Assembly (NCBI RefSeq): GCF_964204645.1
Contig: NC_134026.1
Span: 10,566,450 to 10,630,449 of the forward strand
Direction of reading: 5' to 3'
From: Tubulanus polymorphus
Taxonomy: Eukaryota; Nemertea; Palaeonemertea; Tubulaniformes; Tubulanidae
Length of the DNA stretch: 64,000 nucleotides
Shown: piece by piece, positions 35,201 to 45,456 of the stretch
How the letters are laid out: every line of letters starts with the position of its first letter
How positions within the stretch are numbered: position 1 is the first letter of the stretch
Made by a program: the position numbers and the translations under genes
Notes under the pieces: generated by a model
Seen by the model: the letters and a program-made list of their open reading frames with translations, nothing else
What the model was told of the DNA's origin: nothing
Databases searched by the model: none

Positions 35201-36974
35201 GATAATCATTGAAAATATTTCGTTTCAGTTTTGTCCAGAACACGTAAGTTCTATTTAATATCATATTAGACTGAATGAAATCCTAGTACTGTACACAGAG
35301 TCTAACAAATACCACGATGTACAGTCAAACCAGCTTAATTCGGATCAGCTTAACCTGGATTTTCATGTTATACATACATCAGTTGTGGTCCACTTACACA
35401 TGATCTATGTTAAATATGATGTTCAATCCAGATTTATCATGAATGATTTTGGTCGCTCCCAATTGATCCAGCGGATTCTACTGTAGACATTACAATATAT
35501 TAGAATTTTTATCTGTTTGAAGTCTATTTGAAATTTTATATAACTTCCGTCTCTATTGTAAGGCCTATACAATACACCAAAAATCTGCATCAGGCCTATA
35601 TTGCATCTCTAATTTTATCATTCTTGTATTTTTTTGAATATCAGGATAGTTCAAGCAGAATACTGGCATGATCCAATAAAAGAAGCTGAATATATTGCAA
35701 AAAGTGTCTTCCTGGCAGATATTAACAATGCTAGGGTAAGAAGAGATAATAATTTTCTTACATCTACTTAAACTACCATTTTCCTTATCTTTGTATCACT
35801 TTCACAACACTGGTGAACTTTCTACAACTTGATATTATTTTAGTCTCAGAAGAATATGACGTACCGGACAAACCTGATGAGATTGAAGAACTTTGTGATG
35901 GTTAAATTTCTTCGTGACACAATGGTTGATCCTAAAGACAGCGAGGTACCGGTATTGTACAGTGCCTGTTAATTTTCAGTTGAAAATTTATTCAACCATT
36001 TTTTTTATTCATTTATGTCCTTATGAATGATTTTACTCAGGGTTCGTTTCAAGAACTACTAGTAATTATCTGAGGTAAATTTAGAATTGGTCTGGGTAAA
36101 TGTAACAGTATTTTTTGTTTGGGTTGGATGTCTGTTTGAAACAAATTAACCTTGATTTCACTGGTAGAAGAAAATCTATAATGTATCATCAAAATTCCCT
36201 TACAACATAATTTCCATTTTTCATAGCAAAAATATTAGCCAAATCTTACAGAAAATCATGGAAAATAGCATTCTTTAAACACAAAATTTGTTACAAGGCT
36301 GTGTTTTCAATAAAGTACTTAAAGTGCAAATCTAGGCAAGGCGGGAAACCTGAAGAAAGGCTGTTCTATTGGATATAACAATAATATATGCAAAAAGGGC
36401 ACTTCTCCAAAATTTCTTGGGGGCAACTGCCACCAGTAGGTACGGCCCTGCTTAAAAGGTTAACCCGGGGGCAGATTGACCAATGTTGACTCTAAGTCTC
36501 TGAAATGTACTGTTTCGGTGAATGATTTTGTCTGTACTGGTTTTTGCATGATTTTTGTCGATGTGTAAAATCAATGTTTCAAGGTGGTTTTTTTTATTGT
36601 GCAGTGGTTTGGATACTATATACCTGGACAAGCTAAGAATACATATAAACTACAGGATGGAAAGCTTTATAAACAGGTATAAATACATCTGCATTGGATG
36701 CATTAAGTTGTTGTAGTCGATGTGTGAATTATTTTTCTAATGTTACCTGTAACGCAGGTTTTAATCCATTGATACCTGAGCAGAATTATGCTCATATTAT
36801 ACAAACGCAAAATTCAACCTTACCTCCCTGTTATTGATTATCTTGTAGGATTGGCTTGGTCTTCAGGTGATGGACAAACTTGGAAAACTGCATTTCCTAT
36901 CTTCTGATTCTGATCATTTACAATTTAATGAGGTTTGGTTCGTTCAAAACATAGTGAACAAATTTTTAAAATGA
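29240..36974 (+). CDS. PPT1: Palmitoyl-protein thioesterase 1, ten coding exons
   Basis: Lysosomal hydrolase that removes palmitate from cysteines of proteins being degraded. Exons: 29240-29345, 30770-30879, 33260-33387, 33470-33540, 35049-35136, 35229-35243, 35645-35735, 35844-35945, 36605-36676, 36849-36974 (TGA). Junctions are GT/AG and phases close to 909 nt = 302 aa (human 306). Residues 1-~24 are a signal peptide, followed by [17 protein letters not shown]. The alpha/beta-hydrolase nucleophile is GFSQGG (Ser109); the triad is completed by Asp228 (FLRDTMVD) and His284 (SDHLQF). Other PPT1 blocks: [40 protein letters not shown]. Exon 6 is only 15 nt (DFVQN). AATAAA at 37147-37152 is the likely poly(A) signal. 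PPT2 is excluded by the close match to PPT1 throughout. Introns hold family A, B, G and hAT-like repeats. Confidence 0.96.
29505..29715 (-). mobile_element. Family A repeat, truncated reverse copy
   Basis: TAATAGATGAAATCTAAGTG is the reverse complement of the family A 3' end; homology continues ~200 bp to TTTCATATTAG. It sits in PPT1 intron 1. Confidence 0.8.
30225..30660 (+). repeat. Family G repeat, copy 1 (PPT1 intron 1)
   Basis: Shares an ordered series of words with 53240-53660: GGGGCCCATATTTCT, GGGTCTATGTTTCTATGAATCAT, TATTGATGTTCTA, GATATAGACCC, GGGGTTGCCCTACTG, GGGGCCATTAGATAAATGATGA. Divergent, non-coding. Confidence 0.8.
30903..32087. mobile_element. hAT-like non-autonomous element, ~1.18 kb
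   Basis: Ends CAGGGGCGGATCCAGG ... CCTGGATCCGCCCCTG are inverted repeats, and TTCACT immediately flanks both sides (30897-30902 and 32088-32093). Subterminal TTTTGACTGCCTTC is present near both ends. Inside are repeated AGTGCCCCT/AAGTGCCC words and additional internal end-like motifs (GATCCGCCCCTGA at ~31810), suggesting nested copies. No transposase seen. Confidence 0.75.
32184..32426. mobile_element. Tigger/pogo-like MITE
   Basis: Begins TACAGTTAAAGTCC and ends GCGAGTTTGACTGTA, imperfect inverted ends framed by TA. 243 bp, in PPT1 intron 2. Confidence 0.5.
32769..33205 (-). mobile_element. Family B repeat, truncated reverse copy
   Basis: Reverse-complement match to the 3' half of family B (GGGCTATTGCATTCACTTTT, TCTACCCTAGACACATCTTC, GAATCAAGATGGCCGACTGG). 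A 203-codon minus-strand open frame (32771-33382) runs through it and into PPT1 exon 3 antisense and is not a gene. Confidence 0.85.
33778..35032 (-). mobile_element. Family B repeat, full-length reverse copy filling PPT1 intron 4
   Basis: Runs from TTAGCCCACTTAAG to CCTGGACCCCTAGTTTTATTTA, with the ~154-bp tandem units reversed in the second half. It makes up about 83% of the 1,508-bp intron and ends 16 bp before exon 5; the 13-mer CTAGTTTTATTTA is present at 35020-35032 and again at 35034-35046, so the acceptor tract is a duplicate of the element border. Confidence 0.88.
35328..35486. mobile_element. Short Tigger-like MITE
   Basis: TACAGTCAAACCAGCTTAAT at the left and GCGGATTCTACTGTA at the right are imperfect inverted ends of a ~158-bp element in PPT1 intron 6. 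Confidence 0.4.
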
Positions 36975-37146
36975 GATGACGTGCTATGGATGGTCTGCAC
37001 CTGCTGAGAGATCCACTCGCGCTGGTGTTCCAAAACTAAAGCTCCATATTTGGATCTGTTCATAATTCGTATGCAAGTGATTGAAACTGTGATTTAATTC
37101 CGTGTTCTTTTTTAACTGCTTTTGTTGATTATACACAAGATTGATA

Positions 37147-37152
37147 AATAAA
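37147..37152 (+). terminator. Candidate PPT1 poly(A) signal
   Basis: AATAAA 173 nt after the PPT1 stop codon, followed by a T-rich stretch. Confidence 0.6.
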
Positions 37153-37239
37153 TGTGCTAAAAAGAAATAGTCAGCTGTTTCGTATTTTGTTCAAGTTCCA
37201 ACAGTACTCTTTTTTCACCGATTGAAGTATCTTCATAAC

Positions 37240-37553
37240 TACAGTCAATTCCCGATACCGCAGTCCTATATACCGCCACCCCGCCTAAAGTTTTCTCATT
37301 ATACAGCCCCAGAAGATACAGAAATATGTGATAGTCTATGGTAGACCACACTATGGTAACTCGTATTTAACTCCAACGGTAAATTTACACGAAGAGGAAA
37401 CCGCTACTTGTACGTCATAAAACACGTGACTAGATTCGTACTGTACATGTGTATGAGGTTTATGACAAAGATTGCTTCCAACAATATTTTTGCTAATGGA
37501 ACTTGAGCACTTTCACCGATGCAGGTGGTACCGTATACCGGGTGTTGACTGTA
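37240..37553. mobile_element. Tigger/pogo-like MITE, ~314 bp
   Basis: TACAGTCAATTCCCGATACCG and the reverse of ACCGTATACCGGGTGTTGACTGTA form inverted ends with TA at both borders. The interior has no coding. Confidence 0.6.
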
Positions 37554-38016
37554 TAATGCCTTTGACGCACGTACAGTCACCGCCAACCTCCATCACCCTA
37601 TCACTTTCATATAAACCGTAATGAAATTGAAGAACTTTTTGAGGGTTAAAATCGATGTCTATTTCTCTTGTGAAAAACTGTGTATCTGACTGCTCCGGAC
37701 TACTCTATCGTATGGATCTTTGTCCAAAAATATCATTCATTAAAAGTTTCTCACTTAGATATTTCTTCATAGTTTTGAGCGTTTAATGGTTGTGTTGAAA
37801 TAATTCAAATACTATGGCTTTTATTCCATACCATGACAATATTTTAGTTGTACATATATTAGGGTAGTGATGGTTTATTCGGATTTTCTCTAATACGGAA
37901 AAAAATTCATCGGTCACCCGTTCATGCGAACTAAGCGAACTACACCGCACTATAGTCAATCGATGACGGCCTTGATAATCGATCCGATGAACTCATTGCA
38001 TTGCGAGTCCGTCCGC

Positions 38017-38283
38017 CAGGCGCGAATCCAGGGGTGCCAAATATTGGAGCTTGGGTACCTACGTACCCCTTGAAAAATGTCTTCGTAATTTTCATTTTCA
38101 GTTTTGTAACGCTACGGTCATTTCAAAGTATATGGTACATGTTCAAGATTAATATGACCAAGCAGTGCCTAAAAACGCATAGAATGCAAAAAGAAAATTA
38201 ACCTTATTTTTCAAAATATTTGGGGGGATAATAACCACGGTACTGTAGCACACCCCCACTTGGAAAATCCTGGATCCGCCCTG
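38017..38283. mobile_element. hAT-like MITE, ~267 bp
   Basis: Left CAGGCGCGAATCCAGG and right CCTGGATCCGCCCTG are imperfect inverted ends of the same type as 30903-32087. No target duplication identified. 38284-38614 contains AAGGGCACT-type words also seen inside the 30.9-32.1 kb element. Confidence 0.55.
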
Positions 38284-38614
38284 TCTGTGTAACGCAGCAG
38301 AAATAGCTGAACATATTTTTCCGTGCGATGGAATGATCACCTAACGACCTACAGTCGCAGGCAGGAAGGTTTACTGGTGAACCCCTTAGGCCGATAGTGC
38401 CCTTTATGTGAGGTATACTTTTTATGATATAAACAGACAAAAAGAGCACTTCTTCACCTTGGGCAAGCTTTCCACAAAAAGGACACGTAGCCGTAAGGGA
38501 CACCTCTTGCAGAAAGGGCACTTTTTATACTAGACGGTACCCTTTCCACAAAAGGGCATTTTCATTTGAAGCAAGGGAGCGTACCCTTTTTTGCGAAAAG
38601 AGCACTGTTTAATT

Positions 38615-39453
38615 ATGGTGGCTGATTCGGGCCATGTAAAAAAAAATCACAAATGGTGCAAATTTTTTTTTACAGACGCCTAAAAGTCGTTTTATCGCGC
38701 GATAAAACGAACTTTTTCGTTTTATTGCCACGTTAAAACGAAAAATAGCGCGATAAAACGAAAACTACCCCGCTAAAACGAGAAAAAGTTTTATTGCGCG
38801 ATAAAACGAGAAAAAGTCGTTTTATTGCGTTTTATCGCATGATGAAACGACTTTTTCTCGTTTTATCGCGCAATAATACGACTTTTTCTCGTTTTAACGC
38901 GGTAATTTTCGTTTTAACGCGCGATAATACGAACTTTTTTGTTTTATTGCCGCGTTAAACCGAAAAATGGAGAAAACGGAATTTGTTCTTTCGTTTTATC
39001 ACGATGTGAAACGAATAAAAAATTCATTTCATTGCGTTAATTTTTCTTTTAATCGCGCTATTTTTCGTTTTAACGTGGCAATAAAACGAAAAAGTTTTAA
39101 CGCGCGTTTAAACGACTTTTTCTCGTTTTATCATGCGTTTAAACGACTTTTTCTCGTTTTATCGCGCAATAAAACGACTTTTTCTCGTTTTAACGCGGTA
39201 ATTTTCGTTTTATCGCGCTATTTTTCGGTTTCACGTGGCAATGAAATGAAAAAGTTCGTTTTATCGCGTGATAAAACGACTTTTTCTCGTTTTTTTGCGC
39301 AATAAAATGACTTTTTCTTGTTTTAACGCGGTAATTTCTCGTTTTAACGTGGTAGATTTCATTTTATTTCACGATCAAACGACTTTTAGGCGTCTGTAAA
39401 GAAAAATTTGCACCATTTGTGATTTTTTTTACATGGCCCGAATCAGCCACCAT
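38615..39453. mobile_element. MITE with ~80-bp inverted ends and a CGTTTTATCGCG interior
   Basis: ATGGTGGCTGATTCGGGCCA at 38615 is mirrored at 39434-39453, and the inverted match continues inward through the CACAAATGGTGCAAATTT and AGACGCCTAAAAGTCGTTTT blocks. The interior is a shuffled tandem of CGTTTTATCGCGCAATAAAACG and ACTTTTTCTCGTTTTAACGCGG words, themselves dyads. The 112-codon open frame inside is an artefact. Confidence 0.88.
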
Positions 39454-39564
39454 AGATATCAGATTTTGGGTCTTATAAATTTTCTACGGGGAGGATTCCC
39501 CTTTTTTGACCCTGTTTTATTGAACACAAGAACTTCATTTGTTGGATGGACCTTGGTACAAAGA

Positions 39565-40223
39565 TACAGTCGACCTCGCTTTAATCGTCAGCGCATAATT
39601 CGTCATTCTGGCTATATCGTCACATTTCTTTGAGCACGAATAAATTCTTCTTTATTTTCTTTACATTTCTGTGGTTAAATCGTCATTTATAAATCGCTTT
39701 AGTCGTCGCTATTGATCCGGTCCCGTTGTGTTATTTTGCAGTGGATTTACCTCGGTTAAATCGTCATTGTATAATTGATTTATTATGACACATTACCTCA
39801 GCCTAAACGCACCGTATCCCTCTAAGAGCAGGATTTCGTTTTGAACACCCTTGGAAAATCCATCCTCGCTTGTCAGGCGTTCGTTGCCGCTCGACTGAAG
39901 CCTCGACCGGCGACTACTTCAGTTGGAGGCAAAAACGCCTTTGCAAGGGAGGATGGGGAAAACCACGTCATGTGTTATTATTGATATATCGTTTCGGCCC
40001 TCGGGATTTTCCGTATATTTCCAAACTTCATTTCCACATAAAGACCGACCGTGGACAGATTGATTGATATATGTCTCAGTAAAAATGTCCGAAGGCTACA
40101 GAAATAAACATAGGTAACAAGGTAAATTGTATGCGAGAGTCAAAATCACTTAATTCGTCAATTGGATAAATCTTCACTTTTGAGCCGGTCCCAAAAGTCA
40201 CGATTAAAGTGCGGTCGACTGTA
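39565..40223. mobile_element. Tigger/pogo-like element, ~659 bp
   Basis: TACAGTCGACCTCGCTTTAA at 39565 and its imperfect reverse (ATTAAAGTGCGGTCGACTGTA) ending at 40223 are inverted ends with TA at the border. Subterminal words AATCGTCA recur. No transposase frame remains. Confidence 0.7.
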
Positions 40224-41375
40224 TATGATGGTAGCCATTACCAAATAAACTGCAGTTCACCCCAAATGCTTTAAAATGGCACCATTTTCGACGAAAAAAA
40301 CTTAGGGCGAGCTCCCCCGACTCGCGACTCGTTGGTCGCACACACGCGCGCGCGCGCACTTAATCCTGCTTACAGGCAGGTAAGATATGTTATTAAATGA
40401 TCCGAAGAAATCGAAAGACTGCCCCGGTGTGTGTTATGTAAAAAAAGGTTGAAAGATTTTATATAGATTCTATTTAATTAAAGTAGATATGATTACATAG
40501 CAATAATTCATACATTGTTCTGAGCAGATTGATTGACTTGACCTAAAACCCGATTTACCGTTACACTCTACCGCTAAAATCGGGAATACCGAAGGGTGGT
40601 GGATCGAGGTATGACTAGTCGAGGACAACCACCAAAAACTACAGTGAATAAGTCCAATTTTCTCTCATTCTCTTGCCCGATACTCGACGTCCAACGGTTC
40701 TTTCACACACCTGTACTCGGCCGATATGAGGAATAATTCTTTTAGAGAAATTACCATAACAGAAATTTATGTTTGCAGCGAACTTGCTACATGTAATTTG
40801 ATTCAATGCTAACAACCAGCATGGACGTTGCAAGAATTAGGTGACCAACCACTGTACAAACCATCTGAAATGTCATGAAAAACGCATTTTGACGTGCCAA
40901 AACCGCCGTTGTAGCGTTTTTGAAAATGCATTTCGGCGTACCAAAACGGATATTTATTTTTGGTGTTTCGCTAAAACGGCCGTTTTCTTTTGGCACGCCA
41001 GTATGGATTTTTCGTTACATTTCGGCTGGTTTTCTCAGTTTCCTAGTTTTTAGCTAGTTTTATATTTTTGGCGGTTTGTCACCTTAATTTGCTTACGGTA
41101 CCGAGAATTTTAACGATTGCTCGAATCAGCCACCTACGTATTTGCATTGTTCCAATGAAAACCTTGTGGTTGATATGACTTCGAACAAAACCCCGAATAC
41201 AGGCCTTAAGCGTTTATCTTTCTAAAAATGTTACGCATAAAAATCTATTCATTAGTTTCCAGGTGAAATGACATACATACTGCTTCAAATATAAGTTTTT
41301 TTAAGATGGAACAATAAGATGATTGAGCTAAATTGAAGACATCCGGGCGGTATACAGCTATGTAAACGCAATGGT
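40224..41375. other. Intergenic sequence between PPT1 and the LicD-like gene
   Basis: Contains a short CACACGCGCGCG run (~40340) and a 40850-41130 stretch rich in AAAACGGCCGTTTT and GGCACGCC dyads that may be another MITE ending AATCAGCCACC, a word shared with the 38615-39453 element. No gene supported. Confidence 0.35.
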
Positions 41376-42353
41376 TCACTCACATTTTTCTGTATGATCG
41401 AAAGGCGCATCTTTCGATCCTATAGAATACCTCCATAAAGATATGCTCACTTTGCCCAATTTGAGATTCTCCATCATAATTCCTGCTCTACACATCCGGA
41501 TAACAAACGGGATGTAATCGTATAGAATGGTACAATCAACGTGTTTAACCTCCCCGTAACGCCACGTTTTATGAGACAGATGTAGAGAAGAACATTTCTT
41601 GTTGACGTCGCCGTAACGATCAAATATAACTTTTTTCCACCGGCGAGGTGCTGGTAACATATATCCCATAAATGGCACTTTTATAAGTGGAAAGATGTCA
41701 TCATAGTCTCGTCTAACCCATGGTTGGTAAGTTGAATCTTGCATGTAGGTGCCATTGTTAGAATAAGGCCACATATCAACAAAAGGCCAGTGTTTATCGG
41801 AAAATGACAACTTCCACGGTCGTCTGTCCGGACTTTTGAGATACATACCGGTGACTTGTGGATGCTTGTCGTGGAATGCTTTTTTAATCTTTTGCAGATC
41901 TTCCACTGGTACCTGGACATCGAAATCATCATCCCAAGGAATTGGTGCATGGTGACGATACGCACCAATCAAAGTTCCAGAAAAAATGAAATATGTGACA
42001 TTCAATTTTTGCATTAAAGTATCGAAATGCTTTACCAGCAACTTGTACCTTGATTTTTCCTCAGATGTTAAATTTGTTAGAACAAATTTATTCTGGACGT
42101 CCATTGGTAGATTTATAGAATTGCTTGCTTTAATGAGCCCACTAACATTGAACTCATAGTAGTTATTGATTAGCGAATTGTTAATAGTTATACGTACTTT
42201 TCTAGTCTCATTCTTTTCCCTCCAAAGATCTACTGAGTTGTACGGTAATTTTTGAAAGTTTGGACACTTGCACGGAAGGAAGGTGACTAGAACAGTAAAA
42301 AACACTGTAATGATAACTACTAAGCACAATATCCTTAGTCCATCCATCGCCAC
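41376..42353 (-). CDS. LicD/fukutin-related-like phosphotransferase, type II membrane protein
   Basis: Single open frame of 325 aa. Residues 6-26 are one hydrophobic helix (RILCLVVIITVFFTVLVTF), giving a short cytosolic N-terminus and a luminal domain, the layout of Golgi enzymes. The LicD-family core is VTYFIFSGTLIGAYRHH followed by IPWDDDFDVQVP (about 119-149); the Asp cluster at 141-145 is the metal/nucleotide-sugar site. Downstream PFVDMWPY and KVPFMGYMLPAPRR fit the family. Bacterial LicD transfers phosphocholine and animal FKTN/FKRP transfer ribitol-phosphate; many invertebrate members have unknown acceptors, so no substrate is assigned. The stop follows CE after a GTGAGT word, so a spliced longer C-terminus cannot be excluded. 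A splice acceptor near 42510 (minus strand) may mark a 5' UTR intron. Confidence 0.88.
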   Translation of the reverse strand: MAMDGLRILCLVVIITVFFTVLVTFLPCKCPNFQKLPYNSVDLWREKNETRKVRITINNSLINNYYEFNVSGLIKASNSINLPMDVQNKFVLTNLTSEEKSRYKLLVKHFDTLMQKLNVTYFIFSGTLIGAYRHHAPIPWDDDFDVQVPVEDLQKIKKAFHDKHPQVTGMYLKSPDRRPWKLSFSDKHWPFVDMWPYSNNGTYMQDSTYQPWVRRDYDDIFPLIKVPFMGYMLPAPRRWKKVIFDRYGDVNKKCSSLHLSHKTWRYGEVKHVDCTILYDYIPFVIRMCRAGIMMENLKLGKVSISLWRYSIGSKDAPFDHTEKCE

Positions 42354-43184
42354 GAGTGGTTAGATTTTGTTCGTATTTTAAACGATGTCCCGTATGCAGT
42401 TTCGGTTGAGGTGTCTTTAATTCGGACTAACACTAGATACACATGTAAGAAACTTTGCCAGCTTAAAAATGTCGAAGATTTTCATCGATTTTATTAGGCA
42501 AAACTCAACCTGAAAATGAAAATAAAAAGGAATAATGAGAACTAAAGATGATGTAGAGAATATTGTTTTATGTATCATATGTCTTTTTCTTGCTTCTAAG
42601 TTATACGTGTGATGAATTACCTTAATGCATATGTCTTTCCTTACTTATTCAAACAAGGCAATAAAAGGCTCTCTGTTACGAAGCCCTCTATCCGTGCGTC
42701 TACTTCCGAACCGATCTTATTAATGGCACAATCGACCCGCAATCACTTTTCTAGGCTACTTCATATGAAAAATGAGGCACGACACCATATGGACATATAA
42801 CATCAAGAGAAAAGAACTGAAAGTTCCAGAAACATATGTTTTGCAAACAGTTTGATTTTGTATCCCGATATCAGATTAGCTTATCCTATAAGTGTGAGCT
42901 GTTCGATCGATTTCGTTTACTAACAGTTGCCGAGTGAACTATCTCTCCAATTACCTTGACTTTTTCCCTAATCGAATCATCGAATTACGTTAAACAAGCA
43001 CTTCTTGTACATCTTAATTGCTAACGTGTTCATCAGTTGGCTCAAAATCGAATATTTGATGTAAACTTTCAGTTAAAGGGAAGATATTTCAAAGAACCAT
43101 TTTTGCCATATAACGGGACCACATCTTAACTGAGACATCATCCCTTACCTAATCTTCAATCATGTACATCCTCTAACATCGTAG
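42354..43184. other. Upstream region of the LicD-like gene
   Basis: Probably holds the promoter and 5' UTR of the minus-strand LicD-like gene. No conserved motif can be pointed to. Confidence 0.3.
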
Positions 43185-44590
43185 TGCATAGCACTGTCCG
43201 TTCGATTGCGACGCATCCACGGACATGCACTGTATTGTTATGATAAGCAATTTCGAGGATCTAAAAATGTACAAAATCAAGTTTCAAATGTCATATCAGG
43301 TTGTATTCATATAATACATTTAACTTGGTTGTTTTAGGTAGGCATGAACGGGCATATCCTGTAGTAAGATTTAATGTCCCTTAGCGTTGGTAACTGGTTC
43401 AGTTGTGTGTCATTTTTGTGAAGTTAATGTCCATTAACCGATAATTAGTTCGATAATTAGTTCAATGTTTACGTGTTTGGGGACCAAGGCAACTCCAGAC
43501 TAGTTTTGACTCAGGGTTGTTAGGGATATTTATTCCTGCAGCTTGGTGAGCGAATCGGCTTCGAAGTTGGGTTGTTGGCCCTCCCCGAACGTCGTGGCGT
43601 TGGTCACGAGGGTAACTCCTGGGATACCAACTTTTGGTAGGTATAAAAAAATGCGAAACATAGCTGAACTAGTCGGAGAGCGCTGGGGGAAGATCAGTAG
43701 AACACACTCAAGAAAATTATAAAGAAATTAAGTGGCAGATCTGTAAAAGGTGCCAACAATTAGGGAACTCATCAGTAACGAATAAATTAGTTGTGAGTAT
43801 CTAGGCCTATATCGTAATCTACACCCAGTAGTTGTTTATTTATTTCGGTCTCGGGTTATTGTTCAATTTGTGTCGTTGTGAGGAGCTGGGGAAGGATACG
43901 CTCTCCCACGATATTTCGGTTCCTTCTTCGGGCTGCATAATATTATACTAGAAACACAAAACTGCTCCCCGCGTGGACCTTTCTTTTTTAGACAAACTCT
44001 GCACCAGATGTGAAGTACCAACTGCACCACCCCTTGATGGAGAAACCAAACCTCATTGGAGCTGCACCATTGATATCATAACTACATTTCGGATTCCAGG
44101 ACCATACTCTCATCTGGAAAATTTGCGTTTCGAAATGTGCTTCCTTTTTATCTAGTCAACACGCAGGACAATCAATTTAGAGGACTTCTACATCAACATC
44201 TACCCGAGAAAAAACTACAATAAACTATCGGACTATTTACACGAAGAAAACGACATAAAATATAAAAATGGATAAAATGATCTTCAACCTTGTAACATAG
44301 CTACTTCCTAAATTTCGGTGTTTTAAATTAAGCAGCCAAGAAAATTGACCCCAATCAGTCGCTTGCCGGTTCAGACTGGTTGGAAGAATGTTTGAATGAA
44401 CCGGAACCGAATTTCCCAATTATGTACTCCCATATAAACAAAAACGATTTTCGATTTCAAAATCAAACGGCCTGTTTCGCTCTCTACAGGTGTGGTAGGT
44501 CTGTAAAGGGACACTCAATCAAAACAAAGTCAAACGAAAATTACCACCCAAATAAATAGTACGGTCAATCCCTATTTTAAGATTAGGAAA
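43185..44590 (+). mobile_element. Family F repeat, plus-strand copy
   Basis: Shares inverted homology with 46775-47520: GCACTGTCCGTTCGATTGCG, GCACCAGATGTGAAG, GAAATGTGCTTCCTTT, GAGGACTTCTACATCAACAT, GACTGTTT... and CAATCCCTATTTTAAGAT at the end. It lies between the two head-to-head genes. A third short piece is at ~44915-44935. Confidence 0.75.
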
Positions 44591-45456
44591 AAAATAATGT
44601 TGGAATGCCCCGGTAAATAAACACGAAGACACGCGATAATAAATAACGATTAGAAATGGGGATTTGACAACATCAATTTGATGATGATAATGAGAGTATA
44701 TAAAAGATTTGTCATAGTATGATGATGTCAATGATAGAGATGTAATTCATAGTAATAATTATCATTATTATGGCTATCATAGTAATGAATATATGAGTGG
44801 TCTATTTGTACGTATCATTTTTACGAAGATCCGAATGTCTTAGATGTCGTGTTTGCAGTTATCGGGAGTTGACTTCCATATTTTACATTATTTTGCATAA
44901 TTTTCTTAAAATCATAAAATAGGGATTGTCCCTATTAAGTACAATTTAAATATTTGAGGACATAAAATCAGAAATGAAGGTATCATGTACGTAATACATG
45001 TTTTCACAGCAGTTAAATAAAAAATGCGGATTCTATATGTACAGGCAGCTGCATTTGAAGTGTTTTGAAATCAGGCAGCACGAGTATCGTTTGTCATAAT
45101 AGGATTTTGTTTGAACTCTGTACTCTCTATCTTGACAGTTGGCAAAGTGTTTTTTTTAACCAGCAAGCATTGTATATCGAATTTCAACAACATTACTCGA
45201 CGTTACTGTACATATAACTATGAGTTATGTAACGAATTAAACGAAATGATAAACGATATGAATTATTAATTGTTCTCCTTTTATATGGTTTTTTATGATT
45301 GCAGTTTTGGGTCAAATAGCTGTTTATGGCAAACAAATTATATACGTTATTATTTTTCATCAACATATTACTAGTATACACGTATATTAGTATTCCATAT
45401 GTAGCCTATGTACGCAAAGTAACCCGGAAAACTATGGGAATAAAAGGCAAACTAAG

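Noticed and set aside
38967-39305. 112-codon frame rich in Phe-Ser-Arg
   Set aside because: Entirely within the CGTTTTATCGCG interior of a MITE.
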